Below are positions 14,895-24,494 of a DNA stretch of 41,584 nt, in pieces. The translations under genes and the position numbers were made by a program. Numbering within the stretch: the first letter of the stretch is position 1; each line of letters opens with the position of its first letter. The notes beneath the pieces are model-generated. The model was not told where the DNA came from, ran no database searches, and was given only the letters and a program-made list of their open reading frames with translations. The stretch lies in contig NZ_FRYK01000008.1 of assembly GCF_900148835.1 (NCBI RefSeq), forward strand, positions 1 through 41,584, written 5' to 3'. This stretch comes from Flavobacterium cucumis. GTDB taxonomy: Bacteria; Bacteroidota; Bacteroidia; Flavobacteriales; Flavobacteriaceae.

Positions 14895-15770
14895 ACCAAT
14901 TTGATTGTATCCTAGGTTCAAATTCCAAGAAATTTTATTTTTAGCAATTTCAGGTTGTACGTTATATTTATTGTCTTTTTTTAAATAAGAATCTACCGAT
15001 TCTACTATGGCTACACTCATTATGGTACTTAAAAGTACATCAGAAGCCCAATGCGCTCCTTGCCATATTCTGGACATTGGTGAAATCATTCCTAAGGTAT
15101 AAAAACCAGCTTTAACCCAAGGATTATCAAATTGTTTAGATAAGGCATAACAGGTGGTGACAGAAAGTGCTGTATGACCAGAAGGAAATGAACTAAAAGC
15201 TGGTGTTCCATCAAAAAGTTTAAAATAATTTGACCCTAATTCTGTACTTGGTCGAGCTCTACCTGCAATGGTTTTTAGGGTTTGTTGTAAAAGTCCGCTA
15301 ACACTTGCAGATGAAATCATAAGGACGCCAGCATAACGCAATTTTTCGTTATTTGTTAGCAATCCAAATAGGTAGACACTTCCTGTGATACCATAATTGA
15401 TTTGCGGTTTCCCAAATCTGAAACCAAATTCACTAACCACTCCAGGAATATCTTGATCCTGTTGTCTAAAAAAAGAACTGATCTCTTCATCTGAAAGGTA
15501 TGTAATTCCTGTCGCAAGAATAGTAGCACCAAAGTAAGTGAAATCTTTTTTATCCCAATGTAAAGGTCTAGCAAAGGTGTGTAAAAAACCATTAGCGCTG
15601 TTTCTTGCATCAAACTTTAACTGACTCCATTTCGTCTCTTTTCTTATCGAATCAATTTCAATTTTGTGCGATATGATAATAGTATCTTGTTTTAATGAAT
15701 CTATTTGTGCTACTATTTTATTATTGGATACGGTGAATACACCTATGATTATAATTATTATTTTTTTCAT
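14877..15770 (-). CDS. PAP2 family (type 2 phosphatidic acid) phosphatase
   Basis: A 297-residue protein with an N-terminal signal or anchor (MKKIIIIIIGVFTVS, ending near IVAQ). The three acid-phosphatase motifs are complete: K-x6-RP at 166-174, PSGH at 196-199 and SR-x5-H-x3-D at 233-244. The enzyme removes phosphate from lipid phosphates at the membrane or in the periplasm. I chose the ATG at 15770, which opens the signal sequence and lies ten bases after the stop of the large phosphoesterase gene; an upstream ATG at 15791 would overlap that gene. The two form an operon. Confidence 0.9.
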   Translation of the reverse strand: MKKIIIIIIGVFTVSNNKIVAQIDSLKQDTIIISHKIEIDSIRKETKWSQLKFDARNSANGFLHTFARPLHWDKKDFTYFGATILATGITYLSDEEISSFFRQQDQDIPGVVSEFGFRFGKPQINYGITGSVYLFGLLTNNEKLRYAGVLMISSASVSGLLQQTLKTIAGRARPSTELGSNYFKLFDGTPAFSSFPSGHTALSVTTCYALSKQFDNPWVKAGFYTLGMISPMSRIWQGAHWASDVLLSTIMSVAIVESVDSYLKKDNKYNVQPEIAKNKISWNLNLGYNQIGLVGVF

Positions 15771-15780
15771 GCTTTTAAAA

Positions 15781-18700
15781 TTAAAATCCAAAACCTAGTC
15801 CGAAGGCTATTCTGTTACCATCTTCACTATTAAAGAATGTTAAGCGTGCTGTTACTAAATCCAATCCACTCAACCATAATCCACCCCCAATAGATTGATG
15901 CCATTTGTTAGATCGATCACCTTCCAACCAAACCCGACCATAGTCATAACCTGCTAGAATCCCATAACTCATAGGAACAATACTTTTTATTTTGCCTATA
16001 TTCCATCTTAAGTCGGTACTTTGAAAAAAAGATTGTTGTCCTAAGAAGCGTTCATTTCTAAATCCTCTTAAGTCATAATCACCCCCCAATGTAGCCCCTT
16101 GATAGAATTCAAAATTATCATTAAATAAAATTTTCCCCTTTAACAAGGTTCCTAAAACTAGTTTGTTAGATTTTACAAGTTTATGACTAAATCCTAGTTC
16201 ACTTTCTAAATAAGTGAAATTTTTCTTACTATTAGATAAGTTCGTTTTCCAAGTGCCTCGTACAGAAAAAATCATTCCTAAAGTAGGGTTAGCTGCTCTA
16301 TCATAGTTCTTGAAGGTATATTGAAATGATGCACCTGCAAATTGCTGGTATTCAAAAACTTCTGGATTGATTGCGTTGGGTTCGTTAATAAAACGGTTAT
16401 ACGTTTCTTCTACTTCAATATTTTCAAATGATGTTTGAAGCGTTATTTCGCTTCCCATTCTACCAATATATTTTAATGCTGGGGCAATTTTTAAAAGTTG
16501 TATTCTAACTCTATTATAGTCCATTCCTTTATTTTGATCAAAATTTTTTGTTTCATTTCCGTAGCCAAAATAATTGATACTAAAATTAGGAGTGGTGTAA
16601 CGAGAATCTAATTCCAAGTTCCATTTTCCTAAAACTTTAGTGAAACTATTTTTGTAATTCAACTCGACTCCCTCAGTGGCAAAATAATAATTGGCGCTTA
16701 CGATGTGTTTTGCTTGATAGGGGTTATTGATAAAACCTTGTTTAACATAGCTAAAATTACCGCCTATTTTTACCCCATCATCTGGATTAAAGCCTAGCAT
16801 AGGCAATAGAAATGAATGATTGTATTTTGGTTTTTTATAATGATATTCGTTTAATTCGTAATCGTCTTTAAAATTAACAATCGCTCCGCTTTGAGCTTGA
16901 ATGGTATTTTCTTTTGATTTGTAATCATATACTTTTACTTTTTTTCCATTTTCAATATTGTAAATGTCATGATTTTGCCCTCCTACTAGGCGAATTATAC
17001 TGTGCTTTTTTGTTTTGCCCACAACCTCAAAAACATCATCATCATCCAAGCCATATATCCATATTTCTTTTGTATCTTTTTTATCGTAAGTTTTAGAAAA
17101 TTGGTATTCTTCACCATCTTTCTTCATTCGAATCCAAGTTATTTTAGTTTTATCATCCGCTAAGCGTTCTATTCTGAATTTATCTTTTTTATCTGTTCCT
17201 GTTAGTATAATTCTCTTTTGCAATAGCTTATAATATTTGAATGCAAACGCCTCTAATTCTTTTTTTCTATTGCGAAGTTTGGCTTTAATTTCGGCAGTTG
17301 TTTCATCGTCTCTAATTTCAATTGGAAGTTTTGCAAATGCTTCATCAATGGCTTTATCACTTAATTGTGATATTATCCAGTTGGTCTGTTTTTTCCAATC
17401 TTCAAAAGTTGCCTTTTTAATAAAAGCAATATCTAAACTATGAGCCGAAAAATTAAACCATTTTTCACTTGGAAATGTAGCTTTAAAATGGGTTATATGT
17501 CTCGCTCCTGGGATATTTAACAACAAACTAGTTAAATTACCATCGGGTTTTGCAAAAGCTTGATCTCGGTCTCTAGGAATTGGTTTGTAAATGATATTTC
17601 CGTCTTTTTCAAATTCTGACCATCTCCATTGATCTTGATGTCTGTCCCAATCTCCAATCAGCATATCAAACAATCGTGCCTTTATGTAAGAAGCTTCGTC
17701 GACTTGATATTTTTCATCTTTTGTAATGTTCTCTAAGACTTCATCTGTTCCAATGATGTCTTGAGGTTTTCCATAACTCTCTAAGTCGATATGTTCTTTT
17801 GATTGTCGCTCTTCTACCATGTATAATTTGTCACCAAAAGCATCATTAAATTTACCTAATCGGTGTTGTTTTGGTATGAAATAAAGTTTTGGATTGCTGT
17901 GGTAAAGTCCAATTCTGTCGGATAAATCGCCAATGATGAATGGTGTAAATGGGTGACTTGATGTATAGAAATCATAAATGAACTTTTCAGCATACGTATC
18001 TTTAAAACTCGCCATTGCATTTTGATCTCTAAAAGCTGATTGTAAAAATCGGGTAGCATTTTTTTTGAGTGCTCGCATTACATATTCTTTGCCATCTTTG
18101 TCTATTAATCGTAAAGATTCAGATTGATTGCCTCCACCAGATATGGTAGGCGTTACTCCACCAAAAAGCGTGTCTAGTTGTACCGTATTAGCTTCAACAG
18201 GTAAATTATAATAGTGGCGATAATGGTTGCCCCAGATAAACTTATAAAGCTTACTCTTCTTCGTTAAATCGTCTGTATATATCGTTGCTTTTACTCTTGT
18301 ATCTAGATTATAGGAGCTACTATTTGGATTGAAGTACTCATCAGGTTTTGAAATATAATGCGTATGTAATTTTTTTAGTTGTCCTTCGTTAGTACTATAA
18401 AAAGTAATTAAAGCTGATTTATCCTTGAATACTTCAACTTTGCTAAAACCATAACCTCCGAATGAAAAATCGTTTGGGAACATAGCTTTAGCAGCTTCTT
18501 TTTTTGAAGCAGCACCGCTAATTAGCTGCTTTATCTGATCACTTTCTATAAATTGTAAGTTGTGTTCGTGTCCAGAGACAACTAAAACATTATCGCGATT
18601 TTGGATTAAAGGTTTAATCTTATTAACTAGTTCACGGTACATCTTGTTTTGTGAATCTTGTGGACTAGCCCCTGAAGTTTTTCTTAAAAGATTTATAAAT

Positions 18701-19512
18701 GACCCAACAATAGGCAATGGAATCTTATTATTAATAGGGTATAGGTGTTTTTTTAAAGCATAAACACCGCCATGAGGGCCATGGCTAATTAAGGGATGAT
18801 GAATAGCCAGAATGGTGAATTTGTTTTGACTTTTATTGATTTCACTTCGTAGTTCTTCAAAGAACTCAAATCGGGTTTTGATGTTACAATCATCATTCAT
18901 CGTTGGGTGTTTGTCCCAATCTTGTAAAAACCATTCACTGTCAATTATGATGACATTTACTTCATCGTTAACCTTTACCGTTTCGATTGGACAACCTTTT
19001 TTGGGTAAAAATGCTTTTTTATCGTTTAAATAATTGGCAATAAACTTTTCTTGTTCGTTTAGTCCTACCAAACCGTTGTACCAATCGTGATTGCCTGGAA
19101 TAAAAATGGTTTTTCCTTTAAAGTTTTCAGCTACTTTTAATTGTAATATTATTTTCTCTTCGGCCTCTTTTCTGCTAATTGGGTTACTTTCTGTAGGCAT
19201 TCCTTTTGGATAAATATTATCCCCTAAAAAAAGTAATGTTGTTTCTTTGCTAGTTGTAGTAACTTCTTTTTTTAAGATTTCTAACGTTTGTTGAGTTTCT
19301 TTATTTACAGTATTCCCGGCATCTCCAATAAAAAAAAAGGTGTGACTGATAGCTATTGCGCTACTATCTTGCATATATGCAATACCATTTTTTTTAATAT
19401 TTGAACCGACACGAACGGAATTTGAAGCACAAGAAAATAACAAAATTGAAACAAGGAAAACAATATAGATTCTATTTATTGTTAAAGTAGTAAAAACCCA
19501 AAACATTTTCAT
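15781..19512 (-). CDS. lipoprotein-anchored metallophosphoesterase with kinase-like middle region and BamA/TamA-like barrel
   Basis: A 1243-residue multidomain protein. Lipobox LFSC (Cys28). Residues about 55-375 are a calcineurin-like metallophosphoesterase with all motifs: GDAG 63-66, GDN 97-99, GNHD 140-143, HH 238-239, GHEH 314-317. Residues about 440-680 have kinase-like marks: EYVMRALKK (476-484), a hinge-like KLYMVEERQ (562-570), GDWDRHQDQW (620-629) and PRDRDQAF (646-653). Residues 815-851 (YGLDDDDVFEV, RLVGGQNHDIY) resemble beta-roll repeats. From about 895 to the end a beta-barrel carries the Omp85 motif RGF (1149-1151) and ends in Phe. Phosphoesterase plus barrel is known in Bacteroidota; the kinase-like part is my inference. 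Substrate unknown. Confidence 0.85.
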   Translation of the reverse strand: MKMFWVFTTLTINRIYIVFLVSILLFSCASNSVRVGSNIKKNGIAYMQDSSAIAISHTFFFIGDAGNTVNKETQQTLEILKKEVTTTSKETTLLFLGDNIYPKGMPTESNPISRKEAEEKIILQLKVAENFKGKTIFIPGNHDWYNGLVGLNEQEKFIANYLNDKKAFLPKKGCPIETVKVNDEVNVIIIDSEWFLQDWDKHPTMNDDCNIKTRFEFFEELRSEINKSQNKFTILAIHHPLISHGPHGGVYALKKHLYPINNKIPLPIVGSFINLLRKTSGASPQDSQNKMYRELVNKIKPLIQNRDNVLVVSGHEHNLQFIESDQIKQLISGAASKKEAAKAMFPNDFSFGGYGFSKVEVFKDKSALITFYSTNEGQLKKLHTHYISKPDEYFNPNSSSYNLDTRVKATIYTDDLTKKSKLYKFIWGNHYRHYYNLPVEANTVQLDTLFGGVTPTISGGGNQSESLRLIDKDGKEYVMRALKKNATRFLQSAFRDQNAMASFKDTYAEKFIYDFYTSSHPFTPFIIGDLSDRIGLYHSNPKLYFIPKQHRLGKFNDAFGDKLYMVEERQSKEHIDLESYGKPQDIIGTDEVLENITKDEKYQVDEASYIKARLFDMLIGDWDRHQDQWRWSEFEKDGNIIYKPIPRDRDQAFAKPDGNLTSLLLNIPGARHITHFKATFPSEKWFNFSAHSLDIAFIKKATFEDWKKQTNWIISQLSDKAIDEAFAKLPIEIRDDETTAEIKAKLRNRKKELEAFAFKYYKLLQKRIILTGTDKKDKFRIERLADDKTKITWIRMKKDGEEYQFSKTYDKKDTKEIWIYGLDDDDVFEVVGKTKKHSIIRLVGGQNHDIYNIENGKKVKVYDYKSKENTIQAQSGAIVNFKDDYELNEYHYKKPKYNHSFLLPMLGFNPDDGVKIGGNFSYVKQGFINNPYQAKHIVSANYYFATEGVELNYKNSFTKVLGKWNLELDSRYTTPNFSINYFGYGNETKNFDQNKGMDYNRVRIQLLKIAPALKYIGRMGSEITLQTSFENIEVEETYNRFINEPNAINPEVFEYQQFAGASFQYTFKNYDRAANPTLGMIFSVRGTWKTNLSNSKKNFTYLESELGFSHKLVKSNKLVLGTLLKGKILFNDNFEFYQGATLGGDYDLRGFRNERFLGQQSFFQSTDLRWNIGKIKSIVPMSYGILAGYDYGRVWLEGDRSNKWHQSIGGGLWLSGLDLVTARLTFFNSEDGNRIAFGLGFGF

Positions 19513-19538
19513 AATTTAGTAACTTAAATAATTATTAC

Positions 19539-20711
19539 ATGAACCTGATTCAACAAGCAGAGCAATTTGTAACGCGATTACTTCAAGAACAATTGCCTTC
19601 TACTTTTCTTTATCATAATTTCAATCATACAGTTGGGGTAGTCAAGGCTGTAACCTCCATAGCAAAGTATCAACAAATTTCCGACGAAGATACTGAAAAA
19701 TTATTACTTGCCGCTTGGTTTCATGATACGGGTTATATAAAAGGAGTACAAAATCACGAGGTAGCTAGTGTAGCAATTTTAGAATCCTTTTTGGAACAAC
19801 AAGCAGGAAAAGAAGTTCTTTTTAAAGCGGTTTCGGGTCTTATAATGGCAACAGTTTTTAATGCAAAGCCTGCAAATAATTTAGAACAAATTATAAGAGA
19901 TGCTGATTATTTTCATTTTGCTAATGAGCATTATTTGACGCTTTGTGAATTTCTTCGTGAAGAATGGAAAAACACTTGTGATAAGACTTTTACAGATTTA
20001 GAGTGGGCTAAAGAAAATTTAATAATGCTCACCCAAAGGCATGTGTTTTATACACCATTTGCATTGACTTTTTGGCAACCTATTAAAGAAAAAAATATTG
20101 CTCGAATTGAAAAAAGGATAAAGAAAATGATCAATACTGTTGATCCTATTGTTTCAGATTCAAAGAAGACAGAAAAGTCGGAGCGTGGAATTGATACTAT
20201 GTTTCGTGTTACCCTAAATAATCATACTCGATTGAGTGAAATTGCCGATAGTAAAGCCAATATTTTACTTTCGGTAAATGCCATTATAATATCCATTGCA
20301 CTTTCAACTTTAATACCGAAATTAGACAGTCCAAATAATGCACATTTAGTGATTCCAACTTTGGTGTTGATTGTTTTTAGTGTGGTGTCTATTATTTTTG
20401 CTATTCTGTCTACACGACCAAAAGTTACAACTGGTACTTTTTCCCAATTTGATGTTCAGGAGCGAAAAGTTAATCTTCTTTTCTTTGGTAATTTCTATAA
20501 AATGCCTTACCAAGAGTATGAAGATGCGGTTAATGAAATGATGAAAGATCGCGAATATTTATACAACGCGATGATTAAAGATTTGTATAACTTAGGTTTG
20601 GTTTTGGAACGAAAATATAGGTTGCTCAGAATTACTTATAACATTTTTATGGTTGGGATTATTGTATCCGTACTTATGTTTATCATAGCATTTAAGAATT
20701 CTGGAATTTAA
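19539..20711 (+). CDS. HD phosphohydrolase domain fused to a Pycsar-effector-like (PycTM/DUF5706) membrane domain
   Basis: A 390-residue fusion. Residues 1-195 are an HD domain with H30, H62-D63 (WFHDTGY) and D121 (RDADYFHF), the metal-binding set of phosphohydrolases. Residues about 218-388 match the PycTM module: DTMFRVTLNNHTRLSEIADS, membrane helices near 240-260, 270-290 and 365-385, and a coiled middle. In Pycsar antiphage systems such domains open membranes when cyclic UMP or CMP is made. No cyclase gene is next to it. It diverges from the phosphoesterase gene with only 26 bases between them and overlaps the GAF gene at the stop codons. Its role in defence or nucleotide signalling is inferred. 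Confidence 0.85.
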   Translation: MNLIQQAEQFVTRLLQEQLPSTFLYHNFNHTVGVVKAVTSIAKYQQISDEDTEKLLLAAWFHDTGYIKGVQNHEVASVAILESFLEQQAGKEVLFKAVSGLIMATVFNAKPANNLEQIIRDADYFHFANEHYLTLCEFLREEWKNTCDKTFTDLEWAKENLIMLTQRHVFYTPFALTFWQPIKEKNIARIEKRIKKMINTVDPIVSDSKKTEKSERGIDTMFRVTLNNHTRLSEIADSKANILLSVNAIIISIALSTLIPKLDSPNNAHLVIPTLVLIVFSVVSIIFAILSTRPKVTTGTFSQFDVQERKVNLLFFGNFYKMPYQEYEDAVNEMMKDREYLYNAMIKDLYNLGLVLERKYRLLRITYNIFMVGIIVSVLMFIIAFKNSGI

Positions 20712-23071
20712 TTCAATTCATTCAAAAGCTCTTGATAAGTGTAACTTTTATGATTGTTTTCATTTTGCATCACTTGAACTCTTAAAACCTTTAATCCAGA
20801 AATACCCTGGAGATCTTCTACTTCAAAACGTTCAATTTTAGGCTGAAGTATTTTTTTGTATTGTAAGAATTTGATATATTTCAAATATTCCGTTTCTTCT
20901 TGACTATGTGAATATACAATTGTGATTTTACCCGTTTCGGTAATTCTTTTATTGGTATCTTTTATATTGGCTTTGTCGATACGTTTTTTGACTACCTCAT
21001 AACGAGCATTGTAGGATCCGTCAACATCAAATCGTTTTTCGTCCATTCTAAATCGAATAGAAATAGGGGTGCTGAAGACTAAAATTAATGATGTTACTTC
21101 TAATAGATAAGGCAATTCGTTCTTTATACGTTGGTGTTCTAGTTCCATTTCACAAATGGTCTGCAATTGCCATAATCGTAAATTACTCAGAAATATTTTA
21201 TCAAATGGAAGGTTGGGAGCGATTGCTTCGCCGATGTATAAATTATGTTCTACACCGTCTGTTTTAAAACGTTCAAAATAGTGAGGATAGATGTTTTGTG
21301 CTTCAATTTGTTTGCTGTCTAAAATTGCGGCAAGTTTTTTATTAATTACAGCTAATGTTTCATCAAAATCTTTTCTAGCATGGTAATACATGCCCGATTT
21401 AGCATCTAATGAAGCAAAATAATTTTCAATTTTTTCCGATACTTCTTTTTCTGTTTGAAGCGAATTTAAAATAGGATGTATTTCATTTTCAATAAAATGA
21501 TGAATTTGTTGTTCGGTATCTGTTTTTAATGGAGCTTTTATTTCTTCAATTAATTGTTGAATTTCATATTTTCTTTGTTCAATAATTAAAAGATTTGAGT
21601 TGGACTTTATTTGCTCTAAAATATTTAAAATGCGAATTAATTGATTTTTTATATCGGTTTTTAGTGTTTCATTTCTGTGTTCGGATGAACCTTTAATATC
21701 TATTTGACCATATAGAGGGAATACTTCTTTAAAAACAATTTCTTTTAAACTGTACTCTTTCGAGATGCTATTGTTTTGAAAATAATTTTTTGCTTCACGT
21801 TTGAATTTCCAGTATACACTTGGATGAATTGTAGTGTATTCTTTCTGAATGATGGCTTCAATTTGGTTTTGCATATCTTCAATACTACTAACAATAGTGT
21901 CTTCAAGAAATGGCATAATTAATTCTAATTTATTAGCATTAATTGAATTTAAAGCTCTGACTTGAGAAGAGGCTAATTCTAAAACGCCTAATAATTTGTT
22001 TTCTTTGATAATAGGAGCTAATAAAAAACTTTTAATGTTTTGACGAATTAGTTTTTCTCCGAAAAGAGTATTTTGTTTTTGTTTTGCAAATGCTTCCGTA
22101 TCTGGAATTACAAAAATTGCTTTGTTTTCAATTAAGTTTTCATAGGTACACCCACAAAGGGCGTTTTTGCAATCCGATTCTTTTTCATCCAAAAGAATGA
22201 AGCTGAACATACTTTCATTATTAAAAATAGGTTTTTCAAATGTATCTTCTTCTTGATTGTACATGGTGAATCCTAATTTTAAATCTGGAATTTTGAATAC
22301 AGATCTAAAAATGGTGTTTGAATTTTCTTTGTTATTGGTGTTTTTAAACTCTGGATTCAGCAGGTAGGTTTTCAAATTAGAAACCGCATTTTCAACGGTA
22401 ACATCTACTAATGAAACAATAACAAAGCCTTTGAAAATCCATGAATTTGGTGGGAATTTTTCTTTCCAAAGCGCTGTATTATCATAATTATCAACTAATT
22501 CATTAATTTCATCCTCGGTTAGGTGTTTGAAACTATCGGTAGGGTAAATCTCAACGAAATCAGCGTTATAAAGAATTCGATAATGTCTCATTACACCATT
22601 TTCATCCGGAATATCATAAAATAATGGTTTTCCAAAATCAATTTTCAAGTTGTAGTAATCATTCAAAATTATAGCACAACTCATGGCGTAGAATTGATGT
22701 TCATCAAAATCTCTGATGTTCATATTAATTTCACGCCCAGCATTGTTTATGATTTTCTTAAAACGTTCAGTATAATTAAAAGTTATGTTTTGAAAAGGGA
22801 TCGTAACAGCTTTTATTTCATTCTGGGTAAGTGCGGTTGGGAATAAATCGGCTAACAAATATTTTATCAATGCTTCGTTTTCCTGAATAAAACCTATATT
22901 GTCAATCCCTTCTCTTAATTCGGGTTTTGCATTCACTTCCTTAAGTAATCCCTTGGCATAATTAGATCTAAAATCAATAGATGACAACGCAATTTGTTCT
23001 AAACTCTCAATTACTTTATGAAATGAGATTAAGGTTTTGAATGGACTTTCTTTGAATTTAAAATTTTCCAT
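20708..23071 (-). CDS. large GAF-domain protein of unknown function
   Basis: A 787-residue soluble protein. A GAF-like region lies at about 240-395 (FSFILLDEKES, then IKSFLLAPIIKENKLLGVLELAS). Two cysteines occur in NALCGCTYEN. Residues about 400-600 are mostly charged helices, possibly coiled coil. The C-terminal part, about 640-787, is a separate module with RFDVDGSYNARYEVVKKRID and a final strand-rich end that I do not recognise. No histidine kinase, GGDEF, HTH or cyclase motif is seen. It converges on the HD-effector gene. A cytosolic small-molecule sensor role is a guess from the GAF domain. Confidence 0.75.
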   Translation of the reverse strand: MENFKFKESPFKTLISFHKVIESLEQIALSSIDFRSNYAKGLLKEVNAKPELREGIDNIGFIQENEALIKYLLADLFPTALTQNEIKAVTIPFQNITFNYTERFKKIINNAGREINMNIRDFDEHQFYAMSCAIILNDYYNLKIDFGKPLFYDIPDENGVMRHYRILYNADFVEIYPTDSFKHLTEDEINELVDNYDNTALWKEKFPPNSWIFKGFVIVSLVDVTVENAVSNLKTYLLNPEFKNTNNKENSNTIFRSVFKIPDLKLGFTMYNQEEDTFEKPIFNNESMFSFILLDEKESDCKNALCGCTYENLIENKAIFVIPDTEAFAKQKQNTLFGEKLIRQNIKSFLLAPIIKENKLLGVLELASSQVRALNSINANKLELIMPFLEDTIVSSIEDMQNQIEAIIQKEYTTIHPSVYWKFKREAKNYFQNNSISKEYSLKEIVFKEVFPLYGQIDIKGSSEHRNETLKTDIKNQLIRILNILEQIKSNSNLLIIEQRKYEIQQLIEEIKAPLKTDTEQQIHHFIENEIHPILNSLQTEKEVSEKIENYFASLDAKSGMYYHARKDFDETLAVINKKLAAILDSKQIEAQNIYPHYFERFKTDGVEHNLYIGEAIAPNLPFDKIFLSNLRLWQLQTICEMELEHQRIKNELPYLLEVTSLILVFSTPISIRFRMDEKRFDVDGSYNARYEVVKKRIDKANIKDTNKRITETGKITIVYSHSQEETEYLKYIKFLQYKKILQPKIERFEVEDLQGISGLKVLRVQVMQNENNHKSYTYQELLNELN

Positions 23072-23087
23072 AGGATAATAATTAGTA

Positions 23088-23095
23088 CAAAGGTA
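23088..23095 (-). promoter_or_regulatory. -7 element of the GAF gene
   Basis: TACCTTTG on the minus strand matches TAnnTTTG, 17 bases before the start codon at 23071. The -33 position shows no TTG. Confidence 0.5.
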
Positions 23096-23140
23096 GTGAA
23101 AGTGTAGTGAATTGATATTTTTTTAATATTAGTTTATGCT

Positions 23141-23551
23141 TCATTTTAAGGTTTGCTTAATTGAATTGTAAATATTCGATACAGCAACTAAAAAGAAGAA
23201 AGCTGGGATATAAGGTTCTTTTATTTTAAGAGGTAATACAGTAGGGGGAACCTTGGGGTGTAGGTGAACGTAGATGGCGATTAACATTATTATTGAAATT
23301 GTAACAAATGAAAGTAACGTCAAGTAGTTGTATAATTTGATTGGTATTTTGGATTTGAATAGCAAACAAAATAAAAGGATTGTTCCAACAGTAATTTCTC
23401 CTAAAATGCCTAAAATGTATGATGCCTGACCTATCTCACTATTGGTAATCTGAATGGTGTACCAATATTTGAACGGATTTATAAATTTAAGAATTCCAAA
23501 CAAGAACAATGATGTCGCTAAAAACCAAGTTGTATAAGTTGTGTATTTCAT
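23141..23551 (-). CDS. DoxX/MauE-like small membrane protein
   Basis: A 136-residue protein with four membrane helices (about 7-24, 44-64, 72-92, 108-126). The first helix with FLFGILKFINPFKY and the second with ILGILGEITVGTILLF have the DoxX-like pattern. The function of such proteins is mostly unknown; some act in redox or quinone contexts. It lies 97 bases downstream of the AraC gene on the same strand and might be its target (inference). Confidence 0.65.
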   Translation of the reverse strand: MKYTTYTTWFLATSLFLFGILKFINPFKYWYTIQITNSEIGQASYILGILGEITVGTILLFCLLFKSKIPIKLYNYLTLLSFVTISIIMLIAIYVHLHPKVPPTVLPLKIKEPYIPAFFFLVAVSNIYNSIKQTLK

Positions 23552-23648
23552 TTTTTCATTTTTAAGTTATTGAAAAACAAAATTGGATGAAATAACTAGA
23601 ATTTTCTTGGTTGTAAAGTCCAAAAAAAAGGAAAAAAAGTTCAACGCT

Positions 23649-24494
23649 CTATTTAAAAAGTTTCCGTTTTCTGTAGCAACTAGGTGTTATATTATATTTC
23701 ATTTTGAACAATTTACTGAAATGAGAAGTATCTGTAAATCCGACTTCATAACATATTTCACTAATTGAAAAATCTGTTGACACCAATAATTGCATAGCTT
23801 TTAAAAGTTTTTGTTCTTTAATATAATTAGCGGGTGTGTCCTTAAATACAATTTCAAAGTCTCTTTTAAATGCTGATAAACTTCGGCCAGAAAGTGTAGC
23901 TAATTCGGGTATTGTAATTTTTGAAAAAAGATGTGATTGTGTTACTTCTAAAAGATTTGCTTTTCTTGGACTAAAAAGAAACGAAAATAAGCTTATTATA
24001 TTTTCAGCGTTACTAGTATGAACAAGCAAGAGAATAAGTTCTTTAATTTTAAGTTTCAATAATTCATCGTTAACTAATTTTGGATTTTGAAAATATAACT
24101 CTAAACTATTGATAAATTGAATAATAATATCTTCTTTTTCTATTTTTTGCGCATAAGATTTTTCTCTGTGGTATTTGATAAAACTTGGAAATTCTTTGTG
24201 ATATAATTCTTCTAAAATGTCGCGATGAAGATGGAAGGCTAAAATTTCACAATTTCGATTTTCAAATTTTTGTAACTGCTCGGAAAAGTAACTTCCGCAT
24301 TTTAATAAAACACTTTCCGAAACGTATAGATGTATACGTTCTGTAGAAGAATTTATGATGCTTTCACCATCTTTGATGAATAAAAAACATGCTTCATCTT
24401 GAAAAGTTGATCCAAATTTAAAAGGTGTTTTTATTAGTAGTTTTTCCACTACACATTTGTTATTCAAATTAAGTTGTTCTCTTTTAATGATCAT
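23649..24494 (-). CDS. AraC family transcriptional regulator
   Basis: A 281-residue regulator. The C-terminal 100 residues hold two helix-turn-helix units: TIPELATLSGRSLSAFKRDF and FSISEICYEVGFTDTSHFSK, followed by the family end KYNITPSCYRKRK. The N-terminal 170 residues form a cupin-like ligand domain without a recognised signature. The target is unknown; the DoxX-like gene downstream is a candidate. The start ATG at 24494 gives normal length. Confidence 0.9.
   Translation of the reverse strand: MIIKREQLNLNNKCVVEKLLIKTPFKFGSTFQDEACFLFIKDGESIINSSTERIHLYVSESVLLKCGSYFSEQLQKFENRNCEILAFHLHRDILEELYHKEFPSFIKYHREKSYAQKIEKEDIIIQFINSLELYFQNPKLVNDELLKLKIKELILLLVHTSNAENIISLFSFLFSPRKANLLEVTQSHLFSKITIPELATLSGRSLSAFKRDFEIVFKDTPANYIKEQKLLKAMQLLVSTDFSISEICYEVGFTDTSHFSKLFKMKYNITPSCYRKRKLFK

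Noticed and set aside
14877..15791. PAP2 gene starting at ATG 15791
   Set aside because: It would add seven residues before an ideal signal sequence and overlap the upstream gene by 11 bases; 15770 is simpler.
19539..23071. A complete Pycsar system
   Set aside because: The effector-like domain is there, but the GAF protein shows no cyclase motifs and no cyclase gene is adjacent.
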